Assembly: GCA_937884735.1 (NCBI GenBank)
Contig: CAKZYI010000124.1
Span: 1-8,891 of the forward strand
Direction: 5' to 3'
DNA length: 8,891 nucleotides
From: an uncultured Pleurocapsa sp.
GTDB lineage: Bacteria; Cyanobacteriota; Cyanobacteriia; Cyanobacteriales; Xenococcaceae
Shown piece after piece: positions 1 to 7,206 of the stretch; positions within the stretch are counted from its first letter, which is position 1, and every line of letters starts with the position of its first letter. Below the pieces are notes generated by a model. It searched no databases and was not told the DNA's origin. It was given only the letters and a program-made list of their open reading frames with translations. The translations under genes and the position numbers were made by a program.

Positions 1-635
1 GTTAGCATCGCCTCCCGATTAAAATCTGCCTGTACGGTGTCTGTGTCCCAAATGGGTGTATTGACCGAACCTGGAGAGACAGTTACGGTACGAACACCAT
101 TTCCTCTCTCTTCCACTGACAAAGCCTTGCTTAGAGCAACCAAAGCCGCTTTGCTCACACCATATACACCCCAATCGGGAAAAGCATTAAAAGCAGCGAT
201 AGAAGCAACGTTGATAATAGTCCCTGATTTGCGATTGCGCATATGAGGTAGAACCCCCTGAATACACTGAAATGCACTCGTTAGGTTTAGGTTTAGTACT
301 CTCTGCCAATCTTCTAAAGAAGTTTTATACAAAGAGTTGGTGTAGCCCATCCCTGCATTGTTGACTAAGATATCGACTGAGCCAAAGTCAAGACAAATTT
401 TGCTGATTTGCTCCTTAACCTCGTCCAATACTTCTAAGTCTAGAGAATAGATTTTTGCCTTGGTCTGAGTCTCTAACGCTTCTATTTCCTCGGCTACGGC
501 TTTTAACTTAACCATAGAACGACTAACTAAAGCAACCTCAATACCCGATTTAGCAAAGGCTAAAGCAGTCGCTTTTCCAATACCACTACTTGCACCTGTC
601 ACTATTGCTCGTAGTTGATTTGAGGGTGGATTCAT
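1..635 (-). CDS. SDR family NAD(P)-dependent oxidoreductase (C-terminus cut by window edge)
   Basis: This is a classical short-chain dehydrogenase/reductase with a Rossmann fold. I translated 211 residues from an ATG at 633-635; bases 1-2 belong to an incomplete codon and roughly 30 C-terminal residues should lie outside. The cofactor loop TGASSGIG is at residues 13-20, and Arg39 after strand beta-2 suggests NADP(H) preference. D66 with L67 fits the adenine-contacting position, and NNAG is at 92-95. The catalytic set is N117, S145, Y158 and K162 (YGVSK), followed by the PGSVNTP segment at 188-194. The fold and catalytic competence are clear, but the substrate is not: FabG-like ketoreductases and many other classical SDRs share these motifs. 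The gene lies downstream of accA on the same strand, across a 344-bp gap, so it may have its own promoter. I see no clear Shine-Dalgarno sequence before the ATG. Confidence 0.93.
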   Translation of the reverse strand, partial: MNPPSNQLRAIVTGASSGIGKATALAFAKSGIEVALVSRSMVKLKAVAEEIEALETQTKAKIYSLDLEVLDEVKEQISKICLDFGSVDILVNNAGMGYTNSLYKTSLEDWQRVLNLNLTSAFQCIQGVLPHMRNRKSGTIINVASIAAFNAFPDWGVYGVSKAALVALSKALSVEERGNGVRTVTVSPGSVNTPIWDTDTVQADFNREAML

Positions 636-855
636 TATTTGTTATGGTTTCCCAAATTCGTTCTTGTTGTAAAATTGCACGCTTGCAGGAGTAATCTAGA
701 ATTCAGCTAGAACTGCATTCTTAGAAATAACTTTATTGCTCATCAGATTAGCTTGATATTGTCTAATATTTTCACCATTGATGATGCTAAATATAAAATA
801 CTGCAAGTGTTTGTTTAACTTGATAAATTGTCTGTCACTTATTACTAGTTTTGAA

Positions 856-871
856 GCTCTAATAATAGAGC
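856..871. repeat. Small inverted repeat, 6-bp stem with ATAA loop
   Basis: GCTCTA at 856-861 pairs with TAGAGC at 866-871 around a four-base loop. It lies about 110 bp past the accA stop. No run of T follows on the minus strand, so it is not a convincing intrinsic terminator, and a stem this short can arise by chance. Confidence 0.4.
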
Positions 872-894
872 ATTAGCTAACTAGCTCGTTTGTT

Positions 895-933
895 TGCAAC
901 CCTACATTAAAATTAATGTAACAAAATGTTGCA
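895..933. repeat. Nested inverted repeat downstream of accA
   Basis: The inner part, 903-920, is TACATTAA-AA-TTAATGTA, an 8-bp perfect stem around two bases. Outside it, TGCAAC at 895-900 pairs with GTTGCA at 928-933. The structure lies 47 bp after the accA stop codon, where a transcript 3' end could be. No T tract follows on the minus strand, so it could be an mRNA-end hairpin or a dyad protein-binding site. It does not match the NtcA consensus GTA-N8-TAC. Confidence 0.5.
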
Positions 934-979
934 TTAGCAATTATAGCATTACTAATCGATCGGTTTGGGAAATCAGCTT

Positions 980-1960
980 TTAACCTGAAATAGTTTCAAA
1001 TTGTCCTATGTTGCGAAATTTCTCATAACGGATGTCTTTGCGCTGTTTGGGAGTCATTTGCCAAAGCTGTTCCAGGTTTTTCCAAATCACCTCTTTTAAC
1101 TTGGCTGCTGCATCAACGGGATTAGCATGTGCGCCGCTGCTAGGTTCGGGAACAATTTGGTCGATAATATTTAATTCTTTTAAATCCAAAGAAGTAATTT
1201 TTAGTGCTGCTGCTGCGCGATCGCTTTTTTTGGCATCTTTCCACAAAATTGCTGCACAGGCTTCAGGGCTAGCAACTGTATACACCGAGTGTTCTAGCAT
1301 TAACAAACGATCTGCCACCCCAATTCCCAAAGCACCACCCGATCCGCCTTCGCCAATAACGGTGCAAATAATTGGGACATCGAAACTAAACATTTTTTTG
1401 AGGTTATAAGCGATCGCTTCTCCCTGTCCTAATTTCTCTGCTTCTACTCCTGACCATGCTCCAGGAGTGTCAATAAAGGTTAAAATCGGCATATCGAATT
1501 TGTTGGCATGTTCCATCAAACGCAATGCTTTGCGATAACCGCCAGGGAAAGCCATGCCAAAATTACGGGCTACATTATCTTTGGTATCCCTACCTTTTTG
1601 ATGTCCCATAATCACTACAGGACGACCTTCAATACGAGCCACTCCACCTACCAAAGCAGGGTCATCATAGCCACCGCGATCGCCATGAAGTTCTATCCAT
1701 TCATCGCTAATAGCCTGAACATAGTCTAGAGTACTAGGACGACGGGGATGACGAGCTAGCTGTAGTCTTTGTCCAGGGGTTAGAGTACTAAAAATTTCTT
1801 GCCGTAGCTGATCTGCCCTAATTTCAAGTTGAGATATTTCTGCCGAGACATCAACTTGATTTTCTTCTGCTAAGGTTTTAATTTGCTCTATTCTAGATTC
1901 TAGCTCGCATAGAGGCTTTTCAAAATCTAGTAAGAAGGTTTTGCGCTTAGTTTTGGGCAT
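980..1960 (-). CDS. accA: Acetyl-CoA carboxylase carboxyltransferase subunit alpha
   Basis: AccA is the alpha subunit of the carboxyltransferase half of bacterial-type acetyl-CoA carboxylase. With AccD it moves the carboxyl group from biotin on AccB to acetyl-CoA, making malonyl-CoA for fatty acid synthesis in the cytosol. The 326-residue length is normal for cyanobacteria. Residues 12-60 are a charged helical N-terminal region. The crotonase-like carboxyltransferase domain follows, with GDRGGYDDPALVGG (93-106), GHQKGRDTKDN (119-129), NFGMAFPGGYRKALRLM (133-149), DTPGA (164-168), the glycine-rich GEGGSGGALG (203-212) and SPEACAAILWKD (231-242). The start is an ATG at 1958-1960, and the N-terminus MPKTKRKTFLLDFEKPL matches the family as I know it. 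No strong Shine-Dalgarno sequence precedes it. accD is not in the window. The gene stands alone between gaps of 172 bp upstream and 344 bp downstream. Confidence 0.98.
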   Translation of the reverse strand: MPKTKRKTFLLDFEKPLCELESRIEQIKTLAEENQVDVSAEISQLEIRADQLRQEIFSTLTPGQRLQLARHPRRPSTLDYVQAISDEWIELHGDRGGYDDPALVGGVARIEGRPVVIMGHQKGRDTKDNVARNFGMAFPGGYRKALRLMEHANKFDMPILTFIDTPGAWSGVEAEKLGQGEAIAYNLKKMFSFDVPIICTVIGEGGSGGALGIGVADRLLMLEHSVYTVASPEACAAILWKDAKKSDRAAAALKITSLDLKELNIIDQIVPEPSSGAHANPVDAAAKLKEVIWKNLEQLWQMTPKQRKDIRYEKFRNIGQFETISG

Positions 1961-2102
1961 GGCTTACAGATAAATTCTCAATTCAATCATAGTCCCGCTT
2001 AATATTATCTGCTATTTGGGGTATTTTAGGAAATTCTGTGATTATGGATACATTCAAGTATCGTAGCGGTTTCATTTGAGATTTAAATGTTTAAGAGTTC
2101 GT

Positions 2103-2130
2103 AAGGATAAAGGATGAAGGATAAGGAATA
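2103..2130. repeat. Tandem heptamer repeat (AAGGATN)
   Basis: Three head-to-tail heptamers, AAGGATA (2103-2109), AAGGATG (2110-2116) and AAGGATA (2117-2123), are followed by a shifted, decayed copy up to 2130. The array ends two bases before the stop codon of the ABC1-family gene (TAA at 2133-2135 on the minus strand). It belongs to the short tandemly repeated repetitive (STRR) type of cyanobacterial spacer repeat. The same unit recurs at 8539-8559 in the opposite orientation. Confidence 0.75.
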
Positions 2131-2132
2131 GT

Positions 2133-3785
2133 TTACTTCTGAGCCATCTTGTACATTTTTTCAATCATTGCCATATTAGTTAAAGAACGTAGAAGCAAGA
2201 TAAACCTAAAAGCGGCAAAACAAAATAAAGCAATCGCAACTCCTTTTAGTTGACCGACTAACAGCACCGAGCCTGATAGCAAACTAAAACCAGACAAGCA
2301 AGTGTAGATTAGGCTTTTGATTCCTAGCTGAATTTGTTTTAAGGATCTTTCGCTTTCAATTGATTTTACTTTTACCTGTAATTCACCCAAATCCAATCTA
2401 GATTCGAGGCGCATTATTGATAGTTGAGTGCGGTTTGGCTGTTTAAATTTATATTGAATAAAATCTTTTGTTTGTCTGGCTAAAACCCCTAGCATTCCTC
2501 CTTGTTGTTGAGAAAAAGCTATTTGTTTTAGAAAAGGTTGGGCTGCTGCGAGTAAATTGTATTGAGGATCTAACGCTCTGGCAATACCATCTAGGGTAGT
2601 TAGAGACTTGACGATAAAAGTCATTTGTGGCGGCAGGCGAAATGGCTGCTGCTCAAAAATGGAGTATATTTCGTCACTCAATTGTTCAAAAGCTCGAACG
2701 TCTATGGGTTTTTCGCGAAATTCCTCCATCATAAAAGAAATCATCCGTTTTACAGGAGTCATATCCGCGACAGGTTCGATCAAACCCATATAAATTAGGG
2801 TTTCTACTACTTCTTCACTATCATTTTTGAGTACAGCAAAAAAAGTTTTTACCATTTGATCTTTAGCAATGGTTTTGACTTCTGCCATCGTGCCAAAATC
2901 ATAGAAAATAATATCTCCTCGCTGGCTGACTGCCATGTTGCCAGGATGAGGATCGGATTGAAAAAAACCGTCTTCCAATAGTTGCTTTAAATAACAGGTG
3001 ATACCCAACTGAATTACTTCTTGGGTGTTAATTTTGCTGGCTTCTAAAGCACGTCGATCGTCTATTTTTATGCCTGGTAAATATTCTAGGGTTAAAATTT
3101 TGGAAGTAGTGTACTGCCAATAAACTTTAGGCACAGTAACTCGTTGATAACCTTGAAAATTTTCGCGAAAGCGATCGGCGTTTTTACCTTCGTGGATATA
3201 GTCAATTTCTAAATATAGCAGCTCGAAAAATTCGCGATAAATTGCTTCTAAATTAAATTTTCTAATTCCTTTTAGGAAACGATTTAGCCATCTTACTAAA
3301 CGATGTAAGATTTCAAAATCAAGATTGAAAAGTTTGGCTAAACCAGGACGCTGTACTTTGACTACTACGTCCTCTCCTGTATGTAGCCTGGCTTTATGTA
3401 CCTGACCCAAACTAGCTGCTGCAATAGGCGTAGAGTTAAATTCGGCATACAAAATTGAGATTGGTTTACCTAATTCCTGCTCGATGGCGGCGATCGCTAA
3501 ATCTGAGCTGAAAGAGGGTACTCGATCTTGTAGTTGACTAAACTCTTCAATATATTCAATGGGGATTAAATCGGCACGAGTAGACAAGGCTTGCCCAATT
3601 TTAATAAAAGTAGGCCCTAATTCTAAAATATTTCTGACCAACCACTTGGCTATTCGATGCCTACTGCGAGGGGAATCATTGCCAGTATTTTTGTTCCACC
3701 AAAGAGAAAAAATTAGCTTAAAAGCAATACTAAATGTTTTGAACTGGCGCAAAAATGGCGAATAAGAATAGCTAACTGGTGACAA
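2133..3785 (-). CDS. ABC1/UbiB/AarF-family kinase-like protein
   Basis: This 550-residue protein belongs to the atypical kinase family that includes UbiB and Coq8, linked to prenylquinone biosynthesis; in cyanobacteria and plastids its members are tied to plastoquinone/tocopherol metabolism and membrane lipid homeostasis. Family motifs are intact: KIGQ (62-65) in the N-terminal extension, the alanine-rich AAAS loop (122-125), Lys143 in VVKVQRPG, the ExD motif E193-I-D195, the catalytic-loop region D278-PHPGN and D296-FG. Two hydrophobic segments near the C-terminus (about 481-500 and 505-524) predict a membrane anchor, as in the family. The start is TTG at 3783-3785. A TAA lies two codons upstream, and the first in-frame ATG is codon 284, inside the catalytic core, so a non-ATG start is needed. 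No Shine-Dalgarno sequence is visible. The histidine kinase gene lies 113 bp upstream on the same strand. Which ABC1 subgroup and which substrate apply cannot be told from the sequence. Confidence 0.95.
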   Translation of the reverse strand: MSPVSYSYSPFLRQFKTFSIAFKLIFSLWWNKNTGNDSPRSRHRIAKWLVRNILELGPTFIKIGQALSTRADLIPIEYIEEFSQLQDRVPSFSSDLAIAAIEQELGKPISILYAEFNSTPIAAASLGQVHKARLHTGEDVVVKVQRPGLAKLFNLDFEILHRLVRWLNRFLKGIRKFNLEAIYREFFELLYLEIDYIHEGKNADRFRENFQGYQRVTVPKVYWQYTTSKILTLEYLPGIKIDDRRALEASKINTQEVIQLGITCYLKQLLEDGFFQSDPHPGNMAVSQRGDIIFYDFGTMAEVKTIAKDQMVKTFFAVLKNDSEEVVETLIYMGLIEPVADMTPVKRMISFMMEEFREKPIDVRAFEQLSDEIYSIFEQQPFRLPPQMTFIVKSLTTLDGIARALDPQYNLLAAAQPFLKQIAFSQQQGGMLGVLARQTKDFIQYKFKQPNRTQLSIMRLESRLDLGELQVKVKSIESERSLKQIQLGIKSLIYTCLSGFSLLSGSVLLVGQLKGVAIALFCFAAFRFILLLRSLTNMAMIEKMYKMAQK

Positions 3786-3898
3786 TTTTTATAGTTTTTT
3801 ATTTGCGAGCTTTTTTTTTGATTGCCATTTCATAAAAATATCAAAGAATCGACCAATTCCGAGATTAAATCAACTAGAACAATAACTTCTTACTATTT

Positions 3899-5893
3899 TT
3901 AACTAATAGCTGGTTGAAATTGAGGTAATTCTAATACAAAATTAGTAACAAACATTTCAGCATTGGCTTTTGAAGGCTCACTAGTAACGCGAATTGTACC
4001 GTTTAAATGTTCGACTAAGTTTTGTACCAAAGTCAGACCTAAACCTGTTCCTGGCACCGCTCTATCCGTTACCCCTGCACCTCTACGAAATTTATCGAAG
4101 ACATAGGGAAGTTCTTCTGGGGTGATTCCTTCACCGTAGTTTGCGATCGCAATCACAATATTTTTACCTTTTAAAGTTGTCTGATTTTCTACAGTCAACT
4201 CAATAGTAGTGTCCGCAGCCGAATATTTACCAGCGTTTGCTAATAATTCATTCAGAACATTAGTAAGACTTTCAACATCGGTATTGATTTTAAGCTCGGA
4301 CTCAGAAATTTTGGTTTCTACTTTTATACCTTGGTGCGTTGGTAATCTGTCTTGAAAAGACTGCACCAAGCTATTAATTGTCTGACTCAAATCTAATTCT
4401 TCAGGACTATAAGCCAATTCTCCCGATTCCAACTCTTGTAAGGTCAGCAAATCTTTGATCAAACCATATTCTCGATTCCATTCCTGCTCTAAGATGTTGA
4501 GGTATTTTTCACGCATTTCGGGAGAAATTTGCGCCTGGCGCAACATCATAATCGACATATTCATGCTTGTTTGAGGCGTTTTGAGTTCGTGACTCATGCT
4601 GTTCATGAAATCATCTTTAAGCTGATTTAATTTCTGTAGCTGTTCAATGTGCTGACGCATTTTTTCTGAAAGTTTTGCTTGAACATCCAAGCTCCACTTT
4701 AATTGAGCAGTACGTTCTTCAACAATTGACTGTACCTGATTGAGAGTTTGATGATGAACAATAGCAGTCCCAATTTGAACCGCCACCCAATCAATCAAAT
4801 CTAATTCATCTTCTGACCAACAATGAGGGGAATCGTGCTGTAGAACTAGGAATCCCCATACTACTGCGGGAGAATTTTCATTACTCTTCTTGCCCATTAA
4901 GGGCACAATTGCCAAAGCATCACCATTAGATGGAATTGAAAGAGAGCTGTTTTGACTGTCTAGATCGGGAAAAGTTTTGCCAGATTCAAAACATAAATAT
5001 TGGGGTGCATTTTGCCACGCTTGTTGACAGATAGCAGAATAGCTAAAATTGAAAAATTGTTTATCTTGAGGCTCTGTAAAATTAGTGTTGATATTCCACT
5101 GACAAGCAATTTCTACTGTGCCTTGAACAGATTTTTGATTTCTTCTGTTTTTGGCCTGTAGAGGATTTTGGTATTTCAACATCAAAATCATGCCTCGGTC
5201 TAACTTCAAAGTAGAGCAAACTTGTGTTAGGCAGTTTTTAAATATCAAATCAGGATGGGAACTGTCACTAATCTCTCGACTTAAATTCTTTAGTAAAGAG
5301 TGATATTGGGACTTGGTATGTGTTTGTTGTTGGAGTTGAGTTTGAGAGATAGCGATCGACATTGAATCTGAAATTAGGGTTAATAGCTCGTGGTCAGAGT
5401 CAGTCCAGTCAGAAGAATTAGACTTGAGCAATAAAATTAAGCCGTTGATTTGGTGTTGGTTTTGAGTAGTTATACCTAAACAATTTTTTGTTGCTGGTAG
5501 TGCTTGTTTGAGTAGGCTATCGACTAGTTCTAAAACGCAAGACGATGATTCGAAATGATTGAACTGTAAATTGTTCAATTCATGAAAAATTGTGCTTTGA
5601 GTTAACCATGAATTTTGTTGTTCTTGCCAAAAGCTAACTTGGTTGGACTTGTCAGCTATGGCAGAAATAATAATGCAGACTTCTGCTCCCAATGAACTAC
5701 CAATTTTATGTGCTAAGTCGGACAATAAATAATCAACATTCTGACTTTTAAGAATAATTTTCAGAATATCACTGGACAAATGCTCAATCTTTGATGAGTG
5801 AGGCATCGTACTAGAAATATCTTGCTGTTCCATGGTCAGAGGGAAAATTATGGTGGGTGAGGATTGAGCAGAACACTGATTAGGTTGATTCAT
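3899..5893 (-). CDS. GAF-GAF sensor histidine kinase (soluble, orphan)
   Basis: Counting from the ATG at 5891-5893 this is a 664-residue kinase; a GTG lies immediately before it (5894-5896) and could add one residue. The N-terminal 40 residues are Ser/Thr/Gln-rich and probably disordered. A first GAF-like domain spans about 53-186 and a second about 212-382. A charged signalling helix (about 385-428) leads into HisKA with SHELKTPQTSM, phospho-acceptor H435. The HATPase_c domain shows the N box NVLNELLANAGKYS (N553), a G1 box reading NYGEG at 585-589, the F box YVFDKF, and the G2 box GTGLGL at 615-620. There is no transmembrane helix, so it should be cytosolic, and no receiver domain. No response regulator is adjacent. 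I see no Cys-His pair typical of bilin-binding GAF domains, so a phytochrome-like photoreceptor is unlikely. The signal is unknown. Confidence 0.94.
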   Translation of the reverse strand: MNQPNQCSAQSSPTIIFPLTMEQQDISSTMPHSSKIEHLSSDILKIILKSQNVDYLLSDLAHKIGSSLGAEVCIIISAIADKSNQVSFWQEQQNSWLTQSTIFHELNNLQFNHFESSSCVLELVDSLLKQALPATKNCLGITTQNQHQINGLILLLKSNSSDWTDSDHELLTLISDSMSIAISQTQLQQQTHTKSQYHSLLKNLSREISDSSHPDLIFKNCLTQVCSTLKLDRGMILMLKYQNPLQAKNRRNQKSVQGTVEIACQWNINTNFTEPQDKQFFNFSYSAICQQAWQNAPQYLCFESGKTFPDLDSQNSSLSIPSNGDALAIVPLMGKKSNENSPAVVWGFLVLQHDSPHCWSEDELDLIDWVAVQIGTAIVHHQTLNQVQSIVEERTAQLKWSLDVQAKLSEKMRQHIEQLQKLNQLKDDFMNSMSHELKTPQTSMNMSIMMLRQAQISPEMREKYLNILEQEWNREYGLIKDLLTLQELESGELAYSPEELDLSQTINSLVQSFQDRLPTHQGIKVETKISESELKINTDVESLTNVLNELLANAGKYSAADTTIELTVENQTTLKGKNIVIAIANYGEGITPEELPYVFDKFRRGAGVTDRAVPGTGLGLTLVQNLVEHLNGTIRVTSEPSKANAEMFVTNFVLELPQFQPAIS

Positions 5894-5896
5894 CAC

Positions 5897-6124
5897 AAAT
5901 TCGATGATTGATTCCCCAGAGAAAGGCTGTATGAATTGCGATCGCGCAATTTATAATTTCTCTTCAAAATTAGCATTCCCATTTTTTAGTGAATTTTTAC
6001 CAGGGTAACGGTTTTTAATCCAAGATGGTTTTGATTTAATTTTGAAATTAATTGTTCTAATTTAAGCATTAAATTTTTAAACTTGAATAGTTACATAATT
6101 GAACATCAGGGTTACTTATGATAA
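5897..6124. other. AT-rich spacer between thiL and the histidine kinase gene
   Basis: This 228-bp gap has no open frame of note and no RNA gene I recognise. The part from 5953 to 6124 is very AT-rich, with many short A/T runs. Any promoter for the histidine kinase should lie here, but no -35/-10 pair stands out. The HIP1-containing hairpin at 5934-5951 lies in the expected leader. Confidence 0.6.
5934..5951. repeat. HIP1-centred inverted repeat in the histidine kinase leader
   Basis: AATTGCG (5934-5940) and CGCAATT (5945-5951) form a 7-bp stem around ATCG, and the octamer HIP1 (GCGATCGC) lies at 5938-5945. It lies about 40 bp upstream of the kinase start. This is the only HIP1 site in the window outside a coding region. 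It could fold in the mRNA leader, but a regulatory role is only inference. Confidence 0.55.
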
Positions 6125-7114
6125 CTAGAAATGCTGAAATCCTTTATTTATATTTAAGGTTTTTTGGTGCTTTAAATTACTTTTTTCAACTATTTGAATT
6201 TCAGTATTATGAGTAACGACACCTATGATTGCTGCATTTTTACCCAATTTTTCCTTTAAGAATGAGGCAAAAGATACGGGAAGACATAGAACTAGCTCAA
6301 AATCTTCTCCTCCATAAAGCAGCCACTCTTCCGCTTTTTTTTCTCCAGCTAACTTAATCAGTCCCGAATCAAGACTTAAATTCTCTCTATTTATAACTGC
6401 ACCAACTCCACTGTTTTTACAAATCTGCTCGATGGCATCGGCTAGCCCATCACTACTATCCATTCCTGCGATCGCAATTTCTGGAGGAATTTGAGCTAAA
6501 TATTCTAAGACATCTAATCTAGGCAAAGGTCTTTGATGCGCTTTAATTAATTTTTCCTGTTCGATTGAGTCTAAGGCAGTTTTTTTATGGGTATTTAGTA
6601 ATAGTTCCAATCCTCCACGGGATAAGCCATGCAAACCTGTAATGAAGATGGCATCTCCAGGACGAGCAGAGGAGCGTAAAATAGCTTTTTGGGGATCGAC
6701 TTCACCAAAGGCAGTAATAGCAATAGAAGTAACCTGAGAACGGCAAATATCACCACCTACGAGGGGTGTAGGATACAAATTGAGGCAGGCATCGATTCCT
6801 CGATAAAGTTCTTCAACCCAATCAACCTGTTTATCTCCTGGCAAAGATAAACCAACCGTAATTCCTAAAGGCGTTGCTCCCATTGCAGCCAAATCTGATA
6901 AATTAGCCGCCGCAGCACGCCAACCGACATCACAAGGGGAAGTTGTGCGATCGCTAAAGTGAACTTCATCTACCAGTACGTCGGTAGTAACTACCAAAGA
7001 TTTGTGGGGATCTGTAGTTAAAATCGCTCCATCATCCCCTACTATATCCGCTGGACAATAACGCTGTAACCTTTCTAACAGACCATGTTCTCCTATTTCT
7101 TTAACGGTTCTCAT
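6125..7114 (-). CDS. thiL: Thiamine-monophosphate kinase
   Basis: ThiL phosphorylates thiamine monophosphate with ATP to give thiamine diphosphate, the last step of cofactor synthesis, in the cytosol. The protein has 329 residues, normal for the family, and an AIRS/PurM-type fold. Visible ThiL motifs in order are GDDGA (26-30), TTDVLVDEVHF (43-53), NLSDLAAMGATP (71-82), GGD (120-122), MDSSDGL (218-224) and YGGEDFELV (257-265). The aspartates in these motifs are the expected Mg/ATP ligands. The ATG at 7112-7114 has a good ribosome binding site eight bases upstream. The cyclophilin gene ends 156 bp upstream on the same strand; that gap is filled by repeats, so co-transcription is possible but uncertain. 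I see no THI-box riboswitch in the 5' region. Confidence 0.97.
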   Translation of the reverse strand: MRTVKEIGEHGLLERLQRYCPADIVGDDGAILTTDPHKSLVVTTDVLVDEVHFSDRTTSPCDVGWRAAAANLSDLAAMGATPLGITVGLSLPGDKQVDWVEELYRGIDACLNLYPTPLVGGDICRSQVTSIAITAFGEVDPQKAILRSSARPGDAIFITGLHGLSRGGLELLLNTHKKTALDSIEQEKLIKAHQRPLPRLDVLEYLAQIPPEIAIAGMDSSDGLADAIEQICKNSGVGAVINRENLSLDSGLIKLAGEKKAEEWLLYGGEDFELVLCLPVSFASFLKEKLGKNAAIIGVVTHNTEIQIVEKSNLKHQKTLNINKGFQHF

Positions 7115-7122
7115 CTATCATT

Positions 7123-7128
7123 TTCCTC
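7123..7128 (-). promoter_or_regulatory. Ribosome binding site of thiL
   Basis: GAGGAA on the minus strand lies eight bases before the thiL ATG and supports that start over an out-of-frame ATG nearby (7120-7122). It is one of the few clear Shine-Dalgarno matches in this window. Confidence 0.7.
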
Positions 7129-7148
7129 GACAGTTTAATTGACCGTAG

Positions 7149-7206
7149 GGTGGGCAATATGAAGTAGATTGTTAGATTGTTAACAAGCTGATTTTCTTTG
7201 CCCACC
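7149..7206. repeat. 58-bp inverted-repeat element between thiL and the cyclophilin gene
   Basis: GGTGGGCAA (7149-7157) and TTGCCCACC (7198-7206) are perfect 9-bp inverted repeats enclosing 40 bp. The interior contains a duplicated GATTGTTA and the palindrome TTGTTAACAA (7177-7186). From general knowledge, GGTGGGCA/TGCCCACC palindromes are a frequent dispersed intergenic repeat in cyanobacteria. No T tract follows on either strand, so it is not a standard terminator. It may fold in a thiL leader or a cyclophilin 3' end. Confidence 0.7.

Larger units (their letters stand above)
636..979. other. 344-bp intergenic region between accA and the SDR gene
   Basis: This AT-rich spacer is stop-dense in every frame, and I found no coding stretch, tRNA or recognisable RNA gene in it. 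It contains two inverted repeats, at 856-871 and 895-933, described separately. It must also hold the SDR gene's promoter if that gene is not read from accA, but I could not pick a convincing -35/-10 pair on the minus strand. Confidence 0.7.

Noticed and set aside
37..246. 69-codon open frame on the plus strand at the left edge
   Set aside because: It is the shadow of the SDR gene, whose catalytic YGVSK and PGSVNTP segments are read from the same bases on the minus strand.
903..920. NtcA binding site
   Set aside because: The dyad reads TAC-N12-GTA and not GTA-N8-TAC, so it lacks the NtcA arrangement.
1032..1409. 125-codon open frame on the plus strand opposite accA
   Set aside because: It lies wholly inside accA, whose protein is clearly conserved. 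The antisense translation has no recognisable domain.
1508..1729. Plus-strand open frame of 73 codons within accA
   Set aside because: It overlaps the most conserved part of accA and shows no protein-like features of its own.
2608..3765. Two plus-strand open frames (2608-2793 and 3559-3765) inside the ABC1-family gene
   Set aside because: Both are antisense to a well-conserved kinase-like core or its N-terminal extension, and neither has start context or recognisable content.
3786..3898. Intrinsic terminator at the A/T run (3811-3819) between the kinase and ABC1 genes
   Set aside because: The run is poly-A, not poly-T, in the direction of transcription, and no stable GC stem precedes it.
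3899..5893. Phytochrome or cyanobacteriochrome photoreceptor
   Set aside because: The GAF domains lack a recognisable bilin-binding Cys-His motif, and there is no PHY domain.
7115..7148. THI-box (TPP) riboswitch before thiL
   Set aside because: The short leader and adjoining repeats show none of the conserved THI-box blocks such as CTGAGA or ACCTG.
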